The translations under genes and the position numbers were made by a program. A DNA stretch of 64,000 bases from Alphaproteobacteria bacterium (GTDB lineage: Bacteria; Pseudomonadota; Alphaproteobacteria; Micropepsales; Micropepsaceae). The notes below the pieces were generated by a model, which worked only from the letters and a program-made list of their open reading frames with translations, had not been told where the DNA came from and made no database searches. Positions 54,422 through 63,721 of the stretch are shown here, one piece after another. The stretch is from positions 310,001-374,000 of the forward strand of contig JAFARO010000003.1 in the NCBI GenBank assembly GCA_019245415.1, written 5' to 3'. Numbering within the stretch: the first letter of the stretch is position 1; each line of letters opens with the position of its first letter.

Positions 54422-56151
54422 CACCCCAACCGGTATTTGCGCTCGGCGTATTGATACAGCGGCCGCCAGAAGGCCCGGTTCACGGCGGTCACCAACAAGC
54501 TCATCACCGCGATGCCCAGTACGATGCGGTGGAAGTCACCCGCCGCGGTCGCATCTGCGATATAGGCGCCGAGCCCATGGGCGCGCAACGTATGGCTGCC
54601 CCAACTCGCGACCTCGGCCACGATGGCGGCATTCCACGAGCCTCCGGAGGCCGTAATTGCGCCGGTGACGTAGAATGGAAAGACCCCTGGCAGCGCCACC
54701 TTACGCCACCAAAGCCATCCTCTGACGCCGAAATTGGTGCTGGCATCGCGCAACTCGCGTGGCAGCAGCGAGGCGCCGGCAATGACGTTGAAAAGTATGT
54801 ACCACTGGGTACCAAGCACCATCAGCGGCGACAGCCAGATATCGGCGTTGAGGTGGAAAGCGACGATTGCCGACACGGCGACCGGAAACAGCAGGTTTGC
54901 CGGGAATGCGGCGAGGAACTGGGCCACGGGCTGAACCAGGCGCGCGAACTTCGGCCGCATGCCCACATACACGCCGACCGGCGTCCAGATGAGGCTGGCA
55001 AGCGCGATCAGCAGCGACACGCGCATGAGGGTGATGAGTCCCAGGCCAATCACCGCAAAAATGTCCGAGAGCGAAAGAGGACCGACAAAGAGCGCGGTTT
55101 CCCAAGTCGCATACAATGCCACCAGCCCCAGGATCGCATACCAGCCGATGTCGCCCTCACGCCCGCCCGTTCCCAGGCCTATGCGCTGCCCAGGCGCGGA
55201 CGGCAGCGAAAGGCGATAGCTCCAATGCATCAGCCGACTGAAGGGCGCCGACATCGCGTCGATCAAATTCGAGCGGCGGAACATTGTCAGCGCCCAGGAC
55301 TGCGGACGATCCTCCGATTCCTCCTGGTCGAAGCGGAAGCGATCCGCCCAGGCGACCAGCGGCCGGAACAAGAGCTGGTCGTAGATCAGGATCACGACGA
55401 GCATCGCACCGATCGCCCAGCCGATCGCGGTCATGTCGCGCGCGGCAATGGCGGCGGCGATATAGGACCCGATGCCCGGCAGCGACACCGTCGTATGGCC
55501 GACGCTGATCGCTTCCGCCGCGACGACGAAGAACCAGCCGCCGGACATCGACATCATCATGTTCCAGATCAGAGAGGGCATGCCGAACGGCACGTCGATG
55601 CGCCAGAACCGCGCCCAGCCGGTGAGGCCGAAAAGCTTGCCCGCCTCGGTGAGCTCCGGCGGCACGGTACGCAGCGACTGATAGAAGCTGAATGCCATGT
55701 TCCAGGCCTGGCTGGTGAAAATCGCGAACACCGCTGCGAGCTCGGCACCGAACACCTTTCCCGGTGCCAGCGAGAGAAAGAACACCACGGTGATCGAGAT
55801 GAAGCCGAGAATGGGCACCGATTGCAGAATGTCTAGCAAAGGGATCAACAGCGTTCCGGCGCGCGGGCTCTTGGCCGCCCACGTCGCGTAGATGAAGGTG
55901 AAGGCGAGCGAGGCGCCGAGCGCGATCAGCATCCTCAGCGAGGTGCGGACGGCGTATTCGGGCAGCACCCAGGGCGAGAGCGAGATCGGCGTGGTTTCGA
56001 GCTGCTTGAGCGGCTCCAGCAGGATCTGGCTGGTGCTCGCGAACAGCACCAGGAAGCCGAGCACGAAGAGCGCCGCCAGCATGTCCCAGCGGCTCGGCAG
56101 GTAGCGCGAGTCGATGGAGACCGCAGAGGGGAGCAAAATCCGGTAACGCAT
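54421..56151 (-). CDS. Double-length fused ABC permease
   Basis: A 576-residue membrane protein with two homologous permease halves and about 12 helices. Each has an EAA-type loop: EAGKLFGLTGWARFWRIDVP in the first and DASTNFGVRGWLWWRKVALP in the second. Normally two single permeases form the channel. It is cotranscribed with the ATPase, and no substrate-binding protein lies within the window. Family similarity suggests nitrate, sulfonate or bicarbonate-like substrates, but this cannot be decided. Confidence 0.9.
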   Translation of the reverse strand: MRYRILLPSAVSIDSRYLPSRWDMLAALFVLGFLVLFASTSQILLEPLKQLETTPISLSPWVLPEYAVRTSLRMLIALGASLAFTFIYATWAAKSPRAGTLLIPLLDILQSVPILGFISITVVFFLSLAPGKVFGAELAAVFAIFTSQAWNMAFSFYQSLRTVPPELTEAGKLFGLTGWARFWRIDVPFGMPSLIWNMMMSMSGGWFFVVAAEAISVGHTTVSLPGIGSYIAAAIAARDMTAIGWAIGAMLVVILIYDQLLFRPLVAWADRFRFDQEESEDRPQSWALTMFRRSNLIDAMSAPFSRLMHWSYRLSLPSAPGQRIGLGTGGREGDIGWYAILGLVALYATWETALFVGPLSLSDIFAVIGLGLITLMRVSLLIALASLIWTPVGVYVGMRPKFARLVQPVAQFLAAFPANLLFPVAVSAIVAFHLNADIWLSPLMVLGTQWYILFNVIAGASLLPRELRDASTNFGVRGWLWWRKVALPGVFPFYVTGAITASGGSWNAAIVAEVASWGSHTLRAHGLGAYIADATAAGDFHRIVLGIAVMSLLVTAVNRAFWRPLYQYAERKYRLG

Positions 56152-56367
56152 CGAACCCCAGGGCGACGTGGAAATTCAGCCTCACCGCCGACAGGTGACG
56201 TCGGCCAAAGCCCAGGTCCATATAGGTCGGGCCAGTCGGCCGCCGCAACTTGGATATCAGCTGCGTCCCTGTCGGCCGACAGCGCCCGAGCCCTGCATGC
56301 AGGCCGTAACGGGAGCATCGATCCCCGCTCGCCGCTGGGCGAACCCCGCGGCGACTGAGCGGTCCGC

Positions 56368-57795
56368 CTAGTTCACCGTCACCGGCACAGCCACCGAAGG
56401 AATTCCGTTGGCAACCACCACCAGCGAACTGGCGCCGGTCTCCATGCCCGACGGAACGTCGACATTGGTCGAAACAGTCGCGCTGCCGGTCGCCACGCCC
56501 ATGCTGCTGTGGTCGTGGGTGCGGGCATAGAACACGTGGCCTGTCGCATTGTTGGTGATGCGAACCAGCGGATAGTTGGTGAAGGTCTCCAGTTCGTCGC
56601 CGAATGAATTGGCTTGGCTGAGCCCGTTGAATTGCGTGCCGGAGATTGTGAAGGTCGTGCCGCGGGTCAGATTCGAAGGGCAATTCGTGACCGTCGGTGC
56701 CCACGCGGCATTGTAGGTGCCGGTCGAGCGGTACACCTGCAGCCCGCCGATGAGAATTTCACCCGTCGGCAGCACCATCAAGCTGTTGCCCCCGGCATTG
56801 AGGTGGGTCGTGATGAAGCTCGTGCCGTCGAATTCATAGAGAGCGCCGCTGGCGGCTTCGACCAGAGCATGTCCGTTGGGCAGCAGGGAGGCGAAACTGT
56901 CGCCCATGTCGTCATGGTTCGGCACGTCTGGCCCCGCGGTCCAGGTGCCGTTGCGGTAGATGGCCGTGTGCGCGGTGTGCTCGCCCTGCGGAATGCCGCC
57001 AGTGGCGAAGACGGAGCCGTCCGGCATCAGCAGCGCGGGGCCGATCTCGCCGGGTGGGCAGTACGGCTTCTTGGCGCCGAAATCGAAGCAGGCGCAGCAG
57101 GGCGGCGAATTCAGCGCAACCGGCGTCTGCCCGGCTGAGGTCCACACGCCGGTCGCCGGATCGTAGATCTGGGTGTGCGGCGCCTTCTTGACGTTCTCGG
57201 TCAGGATCGTGCCGTCGGGGAGAAGAGTCCATGTTTCCTCGGAGGCGAAGCCCAGATGGCCCGTCGAGGGCAGATCTTTCCATTTGTTGGTCTTTGGATC
57301 GAAGGCCGCCATTCTGGTGTTCAGCTTGTCGCCGAGCACATATCTGCCGTCGGGCAGCACCAGCGACGACGAGTCCCCGATATATTTGTAGTGTCTGGGC
57401 GCCGCCACCGGGGTCCATGTGTTCGCCACCGGGTCGTAGATCGCACCGAGATTGGTGAGGCTGAAGTTCTGACCCGGATTGTATTCGCCGCCTTCGATGA
57501 TCATGCGCCCGTCCGCGAGCACCGCCGAGGGAAAGGCATAAGGAGAATAGCCGGAAGGCAAGCGCGCCGTCTTCGTCCAGGTGCCGTTGACATAGCTGCC
57601 GTTGATATCGGGTGTCAGCCGGTACCAGTCCGATTGGTCGCCCGACTGCGCCATCACCGTGCCATCCGTCAGTTGGAGCGCGATCAGCGTTCCGCCGGGC
57701 TCAGGTGTATTGAGCGAAACGAGGGTCTGCGCGTGCGTCATGCACGGGAGTGCGCCAAGACAAAATCCCAACGCCGTCGAAAGCCTGCGGAACAT
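56368..57795 (-). CDS. Secreted kelch/galactose-oxidase-like protein
   Basis: A 475-residue protein with a signal peptide (LSTALGFCLGALPCMTHA). Six or seven kelch-like repeats are read in units such as GAIYDPVANTWTPVAAPRHY and QIYDPATGVWTSAGQ, and the C-terminal 110 residues match the DUF1929-type domain (YPLVRITNNATGHVFYARTHDHS). A CCAC cluster lies mid-protein. Whether the copper-site residues are complete cannot be judged by eye. AGAGG is six nt before ATG 57795. Confidence 0.82.
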   Translation of the reverse strand: MFRRLSTALGFCLGALPCMTHAQTLVSLNTPEPGGTLIALQLTDGTVMAQSGDQSDWYRLTPDINGSYVNGTWTKTARLPSGYSPYAFPSAVLADGRMIIEGGEYNPGQNFSLTNLGAIYDPVANTWTPVAAPRHYKYIGDSSSLVLPDGRYVLGDKLNTRMAAFDPKTNKWKDLPSTGHLGFASEETWTLLPDGTILTENVKKAPHTQIYDPATGVWTSAGQTPVALNSPPCCACFDFGAKKPYCPPGEIGPALLMPDGSVFATGGIPQGEHTAHTAIYRNGTWTAGPDVPNHDDMGDSFASLLPNGHALVEAASGALYEFDGTSFITTHLNAGGNSLMVLPTGEILIGGLQVYRSTGTYNAAWAPTVTNCPSNLTRGTTFTISGTQFNGLSQANSFGDELETFTNYPLVRITNNATGHVFYARTHDHSSMGVATGSATVSTNVDVPSGMETGASSLVVVANGIPSVAVPVTVN

Positions 57796-58115
57796 AACGA
57801 ACCTCTCTCTGGAACAGCGCGCGGAAAAGGATGAGCCCCAGGCCGCAGCATCCCACCTTAACAAATCCTGCTCCGGAATTTCAATGTCGGCGCCGAACAG
57901 TTCCAATTGGATCAATTGGCGCCCAAGCCGGATGAAACTGCGAACTGGTCGATGACCGTCCGGCGCCACAATAGCTGAAGTAGTGCCGAGCGTGGCGCGG
58001 GGAAATAGAACCAAGCGCTGTCAGCACAACCATCGCGGTGTCTTTGGATCGCGCATGATGCCGTCCAAAGTTCCGCGCGTCGGCCAAGAAAGCGGTATTG
58101 GCAACCAACTCATTC
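57796..58115. other. Intergenic stretch without a supported gene
   Basis: About 320 bp between the two minus-strand secreted-protein genes. It holds the upstream region of the kelch gene and a palindrome near 57904-57922 (CCAATTGGATCAATTGG). Otherwise I see nothing. Confidence 0.5.
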
Positions 58116-58868
58116 TCACTGCGTCGCGGTACCGGCGACAATGGTCCCAGTATCGGTTTCGACGAGCAGGAGTTCTTTGCCGCTATTGACGGCGACAGTC
58201 GCGAAATTGTCGGTGAACCCCGTGCCCTTGATCTGAGCGGTCCCGGTGCAATCGCTATTGGACGTATAGGTGCCCTTGATGTTGGACGTCACCACGCCGC
58301 CGTTCTCGCTGCTCGTGGTCGTGGCGGTAAGCTTGCCGCTGCCGTTGAGGATTATCTGCCCAACGACATCCAGCGGGCTCCCCGAGTTGACGTGACCTCT
58401 CAGGCGCAGAGCCAGGATTTCCTTCTTGCCGGAGAAGCCGCAGGTCGCCGTGCCGATCGCGACAGCCTCGCCCGACACGTTTGTGCCGCTGTCGGATTCG
58501 ATAAACTCGAGCTGACTGTTTTTGGTGTCGAAGACGAAGTTGAAATTGCTCACGTCGGCAAACTGGTTCGTGACCACCATCGTGCCGGTGCAGTTACCGG
58601 CGATCGTATATGTGGCCGTGAACGGTCCAGTTATGATCGTTCCGTTGCCGCTCGATGTGCCCGACCCCGACACATTGCCATTGCCGTCGGCAGTGAAACG
58701 ATAGACCGCAACCGCATTCTCCTCGTCATTTTGGATCAGGCCGGAGGAGATGAGCCCATAAGCGCCGTTCAAGGTCGCATTGCTGCACGTTGCCGACGCT
58801 GAACCGGAAGCGGCAACGCCGCACGACAGCACGGCCAAAGCGATCCAGATTCTGTGATGAAATTGCAT
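58116..58868 (-). CDS. Secreted beta-rich protein with two related halves
   Basis: A 250-residue protein with a signal peptide (IWIALAVLSCGVAASGSASA). Two halves share Gly/Ser/Thr-rich strands around a C-T-G-T motif (IAGNCTGTMVVTNQ and SNSDCTGTAQIKGT) and an acidic end (LEFIESDSGTNVSG and LLLVETDTGTIVAG). Cysteines may form disulfides. I do not recognise the family. GGGGA precedes ATG 58868; ATG 58883 is also possible. Confidence 0.7.
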   Translation of the reverse strand: MQFHHRIWIALAVLSCGVAASGSASATCSNATLNGAYGLISSGLIQNDEENAVAVYRFTADGNGNVSGSGTSSGNGTIITGPFTATYTIAGNCTGTMVVTNQFADVSNFNFVFDTKNSQLEFIESDSGTNVSGEAVAIGTATCGFSGKKEILALRLRGHVNSGSPLDVVGQIILNGSGKLTATTTSSENGGVVTSNIKGTYTSNSDCTGTAQIKGTGFTDNFATVAVNSGKELLLVETDTGTIVAGTATQ

Positions 58869-58901
58869 GATCAGGTCCCCCATTGCGACCCGCAGCGCAG
58901 G

Positions 58902-59015
58902 TCACACCCCTGCCGACAGAGCGACACCCAATCCCCTGTCAACCTTCTTGAGCATAGGCTTTCGCAACGCCGCACACAATTTGCCCAGCTTTCTCGTAGA
59001 TGAATGAATGGACAT
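58902..59015 (-). CDS. Possible very small protein (37 aa)
   Basis: A basic peptide MSIHSSTRKLGKLCAALRKP is encoded from ATG 59015 with AGAGGA five nt upstream and ends at 58902, just before the secreted-protein gene. It could be a leader peptide. No conservation can be tested here, so the call is weak. Confidence 0.25.
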   Translation of the reverse strand: MSIHSSTRKLGKLCAALRKPMLKKVDRGLGVALSAGV

Positions 59016-59101
59016 GTCATTCCTCTTCCATCGCCACGGCGCGATAGCGTCAAGGCAAGTAACAGGCGGAAAGAATTCGGCTTTGTTCAAATCATCGGCG
59101 G

Positions 59102-59176
59102 TGGCGCGCCCTAGGGGAGTCGAACCCCTCTTGCAAGATTGAAAATCTTGAGTCCTAACCGATAGACGAAGGGCGC
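59102..59176 (-). tRNA. tRNA-Glu (TTC)
   Basis: A 75-nt cloverleaf with acceptor GCGCCCT / AGGGCGC, anticodon TTC at 59141-59143, T-arm GGGTTCGACTCCC and encoded CCA at 59102-59104. Confidence 0.97.
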
Positions 59177-59257
59177 GGTCGGGTCCGCGTTACTCGCGGA
59201 CCGGAGCGCGCCTATACGGCTCCGGGGGCGGCTTGGCAAGCGCCGGTCATGCAACGC

Positions 59258-61039
59258 TCAGGTGCCGGCGGATGCCGCATCCTCCAGATGAAGCTGGACG
59301 CGGATATGCCCGTTCCACTCCTCGGCCCTCAGCCTGCCGGCGGCATGAATCGCCCTGCCGCGGGAGTTCAGGAGCGCCTCGCCCAGGGGTTCTGCGGCGG
59401 AGCGGAACGCGATGGCGTCCAGCCTGCCGCCGGCTCCCTCCAGTCTCAAGCGCACATGGTCCTTGCCGATCACATCGGCGAAGGCGACACGAACGTCGGC
59501 GAGCGCGAATAGCGGTTCCGGATTGCCGGCGCCGAACGGCCCCGCCAGTGCCACCTCTCGCACCAAGGCTTCATTGGCCCCGGCGGGCGATATCAGCGCG
59601 TCGATATCGAGATTCAGCGCGACGGGCGGAAGGCCGCGACCAAATTCAGCCGCGAGAAACGCCTCAAAACCGTCGCGCTGGACTGCAGCGAGCGAGAACC
59701 CTGCTGCCATCGCATGGCCGCCGCCGCTCTCGATGACGCCTGCGTCCATCGCCGCGCGGACGGCTGCCCCGATGTCGGCCCCCGGGATCGAGCGCGCCGA
59801 GCCGCGCCCCATCCCGCCCTCGAAGCCGGCGACGAAGGCCGGCTTGCCGAAGCGCTCCTTCAAACGTCCGGCGATTATCCCGACGACGCCCGGGTGCCAG
59901 CCTTCCTTGGCGGCGAAGAGGAAAGGCCGGTTGTACTGCTGGGCCGCAAGCGCGCCGGCTTCGTCCAGCATCTCTTTCTCGATCGCCTGGCGCTCGCGGT
60001 TGTGCAGATCGAGCCGCTCCGCATGGGCGCGTGCCGGAACGGGATCGCGCGCCGTCAGCAGATCGACGCCGAGAGAGCAGCGCCCCACCCGTCCGCCGGC
60101 GTTGATGCGCGGACCCAGGACGAAGCCGCAGTGGTAGGCCGTATACGGAGCTTTGACGCGGGCGATCTCGCACAGCGCCACAAGCCCGGGTCGGGCGCCC
60201 TTCTCGAGCTGCGCCAAGCCGGCGCGCACAAAGGCGCGGTTGGCGCGGACCAGCGGAACCACGTCGCAAATCGTCGCCAATGCCACGAGGTCGAGCTCGG
60301 CGCGCAGGTCCGGCTCGGCGATGCCGCGCGGACCGTACCACGGCCGGAGCGCCCGATTGAGCGCGACCGCGAACAGGAAGGCGACGCCGGCCGCACAGAG
60401 GTGGCCGAGACCCGCGTGGTCGTCGGGCTGATTGGGATTGACTTGTGCGAAGGCCGCGAGGGTGTGCTCAGCGCGGTGATGATCGAGCACGATGACGTCG
60501 AGGCCAGCCTCTCGCGCCACATCGAGCGCCTGCGTCGCCGCAGCGCCGCAATCGACGGTGATCACCAGACGCGCCCCCTCCTCTTTCAGCGTCAGCAGAG
60601 CACGCGCCGAGGGGCCATAGCCTTCGGTCATGCGATCGGGGATGTAGATCCGCGTCTTCATACCGATGGCGCCAAAGAAATCGTGCAGCAGCGCGGCGGA
60701 ACACGAACCGTCCACGTCGTAGTCACCGAGAATCGCGATCTCCTCGCCTTGCTCCACCGCTCGGCGTGCGCGGGCGACGGCACGCTCCATGTCCTTCAGC
60801 AAAAACGGCTCGGGCATCGTTGCTTTAAGGGTGGGCCACAGCGTGGCCTGCACGGACTTCGGTGCGACTCCCCGAGACGCGAGCAATGTGGCCAGTATCG
60901 GAGAAAGGTCAGCATTACGGGTCAACGCCCGCACCGATTCCGCATCCGGCTCCTTCAACAGCCACCGCCGGCCGGAGTAGGAGCGCTCCACCGCGAGGGC
61001 GTTTGCGGAAAGAGCTTGAGATATCGCAACCAAACTCAT
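59258..61039 (-). CDS. recJ: Single-stranded-DNA exonuclease RecJ
   Basis: A 593-residue 5'-3' exonuclease for repair. DHH-family motifs are ILGDYDVDGSCSAALL, TVDCGAA, VLDHHRAE and GGGHAMAAGFSL. The start is ATG 61039; its ribosome binding site GGGGA lies inside the palindromic repeat that begins at 61040. It is the third gene of the hom-glpX-recJ series, an arrangement common in alphaproteobacteria. Confidence 0.95.
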   Translation of the reverse strand: MSLVAISQALSANALAVERSYSGRRWLLKEPDAESVRALTRNADLSPILATLLASRGVAPKSVQATLWPTLKATMPEPFLLKDMERAVARARRAVEQGEEIAILGDYDVDGSCSAALLHDFFGAIGMKTRIYIPDRMTEGYGPSARALLTLKEEGARLVITVDCGAAATQALDVAREAGLDVIVLDHHRAEHTLAAFAQVNPNQPDDHAGLGHLCAAGVAFLFAVALNRALRPWYGPRGIAEPDLRAELDLVALATICDVVPLVRANRAFVRAGLAQLEKGARPGLVALCEIARVKAPYTAYHCGFVLGPRINAGGRVGRCSLGVDLLTARDPVPARAHAERLDLHNRERQAIEKEMLDEAGALAAQQYNRPFLFAAKEGWHPGVVGIIAGRLKERFGKPAFVAGFEGGMGRGSARSIPGADIGAAVRAAMDAGVIESGGGHAMAAGFSLAAVQRDGFEAFLAAEFGRGLPPVALNLDIDALISPAGANEALVREVALAGPFGAGNPEPLFALADVRVAFADVIGKDHVRLRLEGAGGRLDAIAFRSAAEPLGEALLNSRGRAIHAAGRLRAEEWNGHIRVQLHLEDAASAGT

Positions 61040-61202
61040 TGTCATCCCCGGCCGAGCGAAGCGTGGGGAAGGGCACTCAGGTGGCCACGCCCACAGGGTT
61101 TCCGCAATTGGCGCTCGGAGCCGATATGCCGACGTCTCATATGCTGCACCGCCTGGGTCCTCCTTCCCTCGCATCGCGAAGCGATGTTTGCCCGGGATGA
61201 CA
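61040..61202. repeat. Second copy of the nested inverted-repeat family
   Basis: The ends TGTCATCCCCGG (61040-61051) and CCCGGGATGACA (61191-61202) are inverted at 11 of 12 positions. Read inward from the right end, ATCGCTTCGCGATGCGAGGG and AAGGAGGACCCAGG correspond to the arm of the 5044 element. The centre differs. It lies between glpX and recJ. Confidence 0.75.
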
Positions 61203-61225
61203 GCGCGCAGGGTGCAGGGTCCCGA

Positions 61226-62188
61226 TCAGACATCCCGCCTGCGGTGGCGGGTTTTGATCCAGCGCACCGTCCCGGTCCAGGAGCGCATCACCACGCTTTC
61301 CGTGGTGACGAATTCGCGGCCGACCTTGACGCCTTCGAGCATCGAGCCGTCGGTAACCCCAGTCGCCGAGAACACCACGTCGCCCGAGGCCAAATCCATC
61401 AGCGTGTATTTGCGATTGAGGTCGGTGATGCCAAGCTTGGCGGCGCGCGCGCGCTCGTCGTCCTTCTTGAACACCAGCCGGGTCTGGATCTGGCCGCCGA
61501 CGCAGCGAAGCGCCGCTGCCGCCAGCACGCCCTCAGGCGCGCCGCCCTGGCCGATATAGATGTCGATGCCGGTCTCGGGATCGGTGGTGGCGATGACGCC
61601 GGCGACGTCGCCGTCGGTGATCAGCCGGACCGAGGCGCCCGCCCTGCGCGCCGCGGCGATGATCTTCTCGTGCCGCGGCCTGTCGAGGATCAGCGCGGTG
61701 ATGTCGCCGGGCCTGACACCCTTCGCTTTGGCGAGCGAGACGATGTTGTCTCCCGGATCGGCGTCGAGATCGATGGTGCCCTCGGGATAACCGGGGCCGA
61801 TGGCGATCTTGTCCATGTAGGTGTCGGGCGCGTTGAGCAGCGTGCCGGGCTGCGCCATCGCCATGACCGCCAGCGCATTGGGCAAGGCTTTCGCGGTCAA
61901 CGTCGTGCCTTCGAGCGGGTCGAGCGCGATATCGACCTCGACGCCGCCGGAGCCCACCTTCTCGCCGATATAGAGCATCGGCGCCTCGTCGCGCTCGCCC
62001 TCGCCGATCACCACCGTGCCGTCGATGGGCAGGATGTTGAAGGCATGGCGCATCGCCTCGACCGCGGCATGGTCGGCGGCATGTTCATCGCCGCGGCCGA
62101 TCTGGCGCGCCGCCGAAATCGCCGCAGCCTCGGTGACGCGCACCGCTTCCAAGGCAAAAACGCGGTCGAGAGGTTTGGACATGGTCAT
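61226..62188 (-). CDS. glpX: Class II fructose-1,6-bisphosphatase
   Basis: A 320-residue phosphatase of gluconeogenesis. Key motifs are VVIGEGERDEAPMLYIGE, DIALDPLEGTT, YMDKIAIGPGYPEG and the GQGGAPEGVLAAAALRC loop. GAG precedes ATG 62188; an ATG six nt later is possible. It lies between hom and recJ on the same strand. Confidence 0.95.
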   Translation of the reverse strand: MTMSKPLDRVFALEAVRVTEAAAISAARQIGRGDEHAADHAAVEAMRHAFNILPIDGTVVIGEGERDEAPMLYIGEKVGSGGVEVDIALDPLEGTTLTAKALPNALAVMAMAQPGTLLNAPDTYMDKIAIGPGYPEGTIDLDADPGDNIVSLAKAKGVRPGDITALILDRPRHEKIIAAARRAGASVRLITDGDVAGVIATTDPETGIDIYIGQGGAPEGVLAAAALRCVGGQIQTRLVFKKDDERARAAKLGITDLNRKYTLMDLASGDVVFSATGVTDGSMLEGVKVGREFVTTESVVMRSWTGTVRWIKTRHRRRDV

Positions 62189-62264
62189 GTTCTCGCGTTG
62201 TCCTCATGCTTTAACAAGCCCGGCATGAGGGAGTTCTCATTTTCCTCGCCACCAGCCCAAGCCG

Positions 62265-62291
62265 CTCATCCTGAGCTTGTCGAGGGATGAG
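62265..62291. repeat. Short REP-like palindrome after hom
   Basis: CTCATCC (62265-62271) and GGATGAG (62285-62291) enclose TGAGCTTGTCGAG. It begins two bp after the hom stop. The same CTCATCCTGAGCTTGTCGA pattern is widespread between genes in alphaproteobacteria. Confidence 0.65.
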
Positions 62292-62293
62292 GG

Positions 62294-63586
62294 CTATCCC
62301 AATTCCATGGGAATCACGCCCGGACTGCCTAGAACCTTGTCGGAGCGGGCGATGGCCTTCAAGGCGCGCGTCACCGACGCCTGTGGCGTGTCGTGGGTGA
62401 TCATCACGATGGAAACCGCCTCGCCGGGATTGCGGCCGCGCTGCAGCATGCTCTCGATCGAAACCCCGGCGTCGGCGAGATGGCCGGCGATCTCGGCCAC
62501 CACGCCTGGGATGTCGAGCACATTGAAGCGCAGATAGAAGGCTGAACTGGCATCCGTCGCCGGCGCCGGCACCAGTGGCGTCAGCGTATGCGCCGGCTTG
62601 CCGAAGGCCGGCTCGAACGAGCCGAGCGCGATATCGACCAGATCGGCGATCACCGCCGACGCCGTCGGGCCGGCGCCCGCGCCCCGGCCCTCGAAGAAGA
62701 ACGGCCCCGCCTCGCCTGCATCCACCGCCACCGCGTTGAAGGCGCCGCTCGCTTCGCCCAACGGCGTGCCAGCGCGCACCATGGCCGGCCGCACGCGCTG
62801 TTCGATGCCAGCGCCGACGCGGCGCGCGACGCCGAGCAGTTTGATGCGGAAGCCGAACTCGCGCGCATAACGGATGTCCTCCGGCATGATCGCCGCGATG
62901 CCCTCGACATGCATGTGCTCAAGGTCGGGCACGGTGCCGAAGGCGAGGCTCGAAAGCAATGCGAGTTTGTGCGCGGTGTCGCCGCCGCCGATGTCGAGCG
63001 CGGGATCGGCCTCGGCATAGCCCAGCGCTTGGGCATCCTTCAAAACATCGGCGAAGCCGCGGCCGGTCTTCTCCATCTCGGTGAGGATGAAATTGCAGGT
63101 TCCGTTTAATATTCCGCATACGGAGTTGATGCCGTGGGCGATCAGGCTCTCGCGCAGGGCCTTGACGATGGGGATGCCGCCCGCCGCCGCCGCCTCGAAT
63201 TTGAGTGCCAGCCCGCTCCTCTCCGCCAGTGCGGCAAGGCGTGCGCCATGGCGTGCGAGCAACGCCTTGTTGGCGGTGACAACATGTTTGTTCGACGATA
63301 GCGCCGCCTCGATCAATGCCAATGCCGCACCGTCCTCACCGCCCATCAGCTCGACGACGACATCCGCATCAGCGCTCGCCAGTGCACTCGGATCGTCCAC
63401 CCAGGCAATGCCGGAAATGTCGGCCGCGCGCGGTTTCTCACGTTCGCGTGCCGAGACGGCGACGACGTCGAGGCGGCGTCCCGCACGCTCCGCCAACTCG
63501 CCGCCGCGCGTCTGCAACGCCTTGAGCACACCCCCGCCGACGGTGCCCAAGCCTGCGACAGCGATTCGTAGAGGGGCGGTGTTCAT
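62294..63586 (-). CDS. hom: Homoserine dehydrogenase
   Basis: The 430-residue enzyme makes homoserine for threonine and methionine. The Rossmann motif is VAGLGTVGGGVLKAL, the catalytic region NGTCNFILTEMEKTG and AEADPALDIGGGDTAHKLALL, and a C-terminal ACT domain (FNVLDIPGVVAEIAGHLADA) suggests threonine feedback. The ribosome binding site is weak. It heads the hom-glpX-recJ series. Confidence 0.96.
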   Translation of the reverse strand: MNTAPLRIAVAGLGTVGGGVLKALQTRGGELAERAGRRLDVVAVSAREREKPRAADISGIAWVDDPSALASADADVVVELMGGEDGAALALIEAALSSNKHVVTANKALLARHGARLAALAERSGLALKFEAAAAGGIPIVKALRESLIAHGINSVCGILNGTCNFILTEMEKTGRGFADVLKDAQALGYAEADPALDIGGGDTAHKLALLSSLAFGTVPDLEHMHVEGIAAIMPEDIRYAREFGFRIKLLGVARRVGAGIEQRVRPAMVRAGTPLGEASGAFNAVAVDAGEAGPFFFEGRGAGAGPTASAVIADLVDIALGSFEPAFGKPAHTLTPLVPAPATDASSAFYLRFNVLDIPGVVAEIAGHLADAGVSIESMLQRGRNPGEAVSIVMITHDTPQASVTRALKAIARSDKVLGSPGVIPMELG

Positions 63587-63721
63587 TCGACAGTCATGGC
63601 TCGCAAATTCGGCCCATCCAGAGGATGTCCGCGCGACCTTAGCATAGGAGTCGCGATACCTTTGAGACGGTGCAGAAACCAGAACGGAGGCCCGCAGTCG
63701 CGGTTGGATCTCCGATGGAAC

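Noticed and set aside
59714-62290. 858-codon open frame on the plus strand
   Set aside because: It is the antisense shadow of recJ and glpX, both recognised by motifs.
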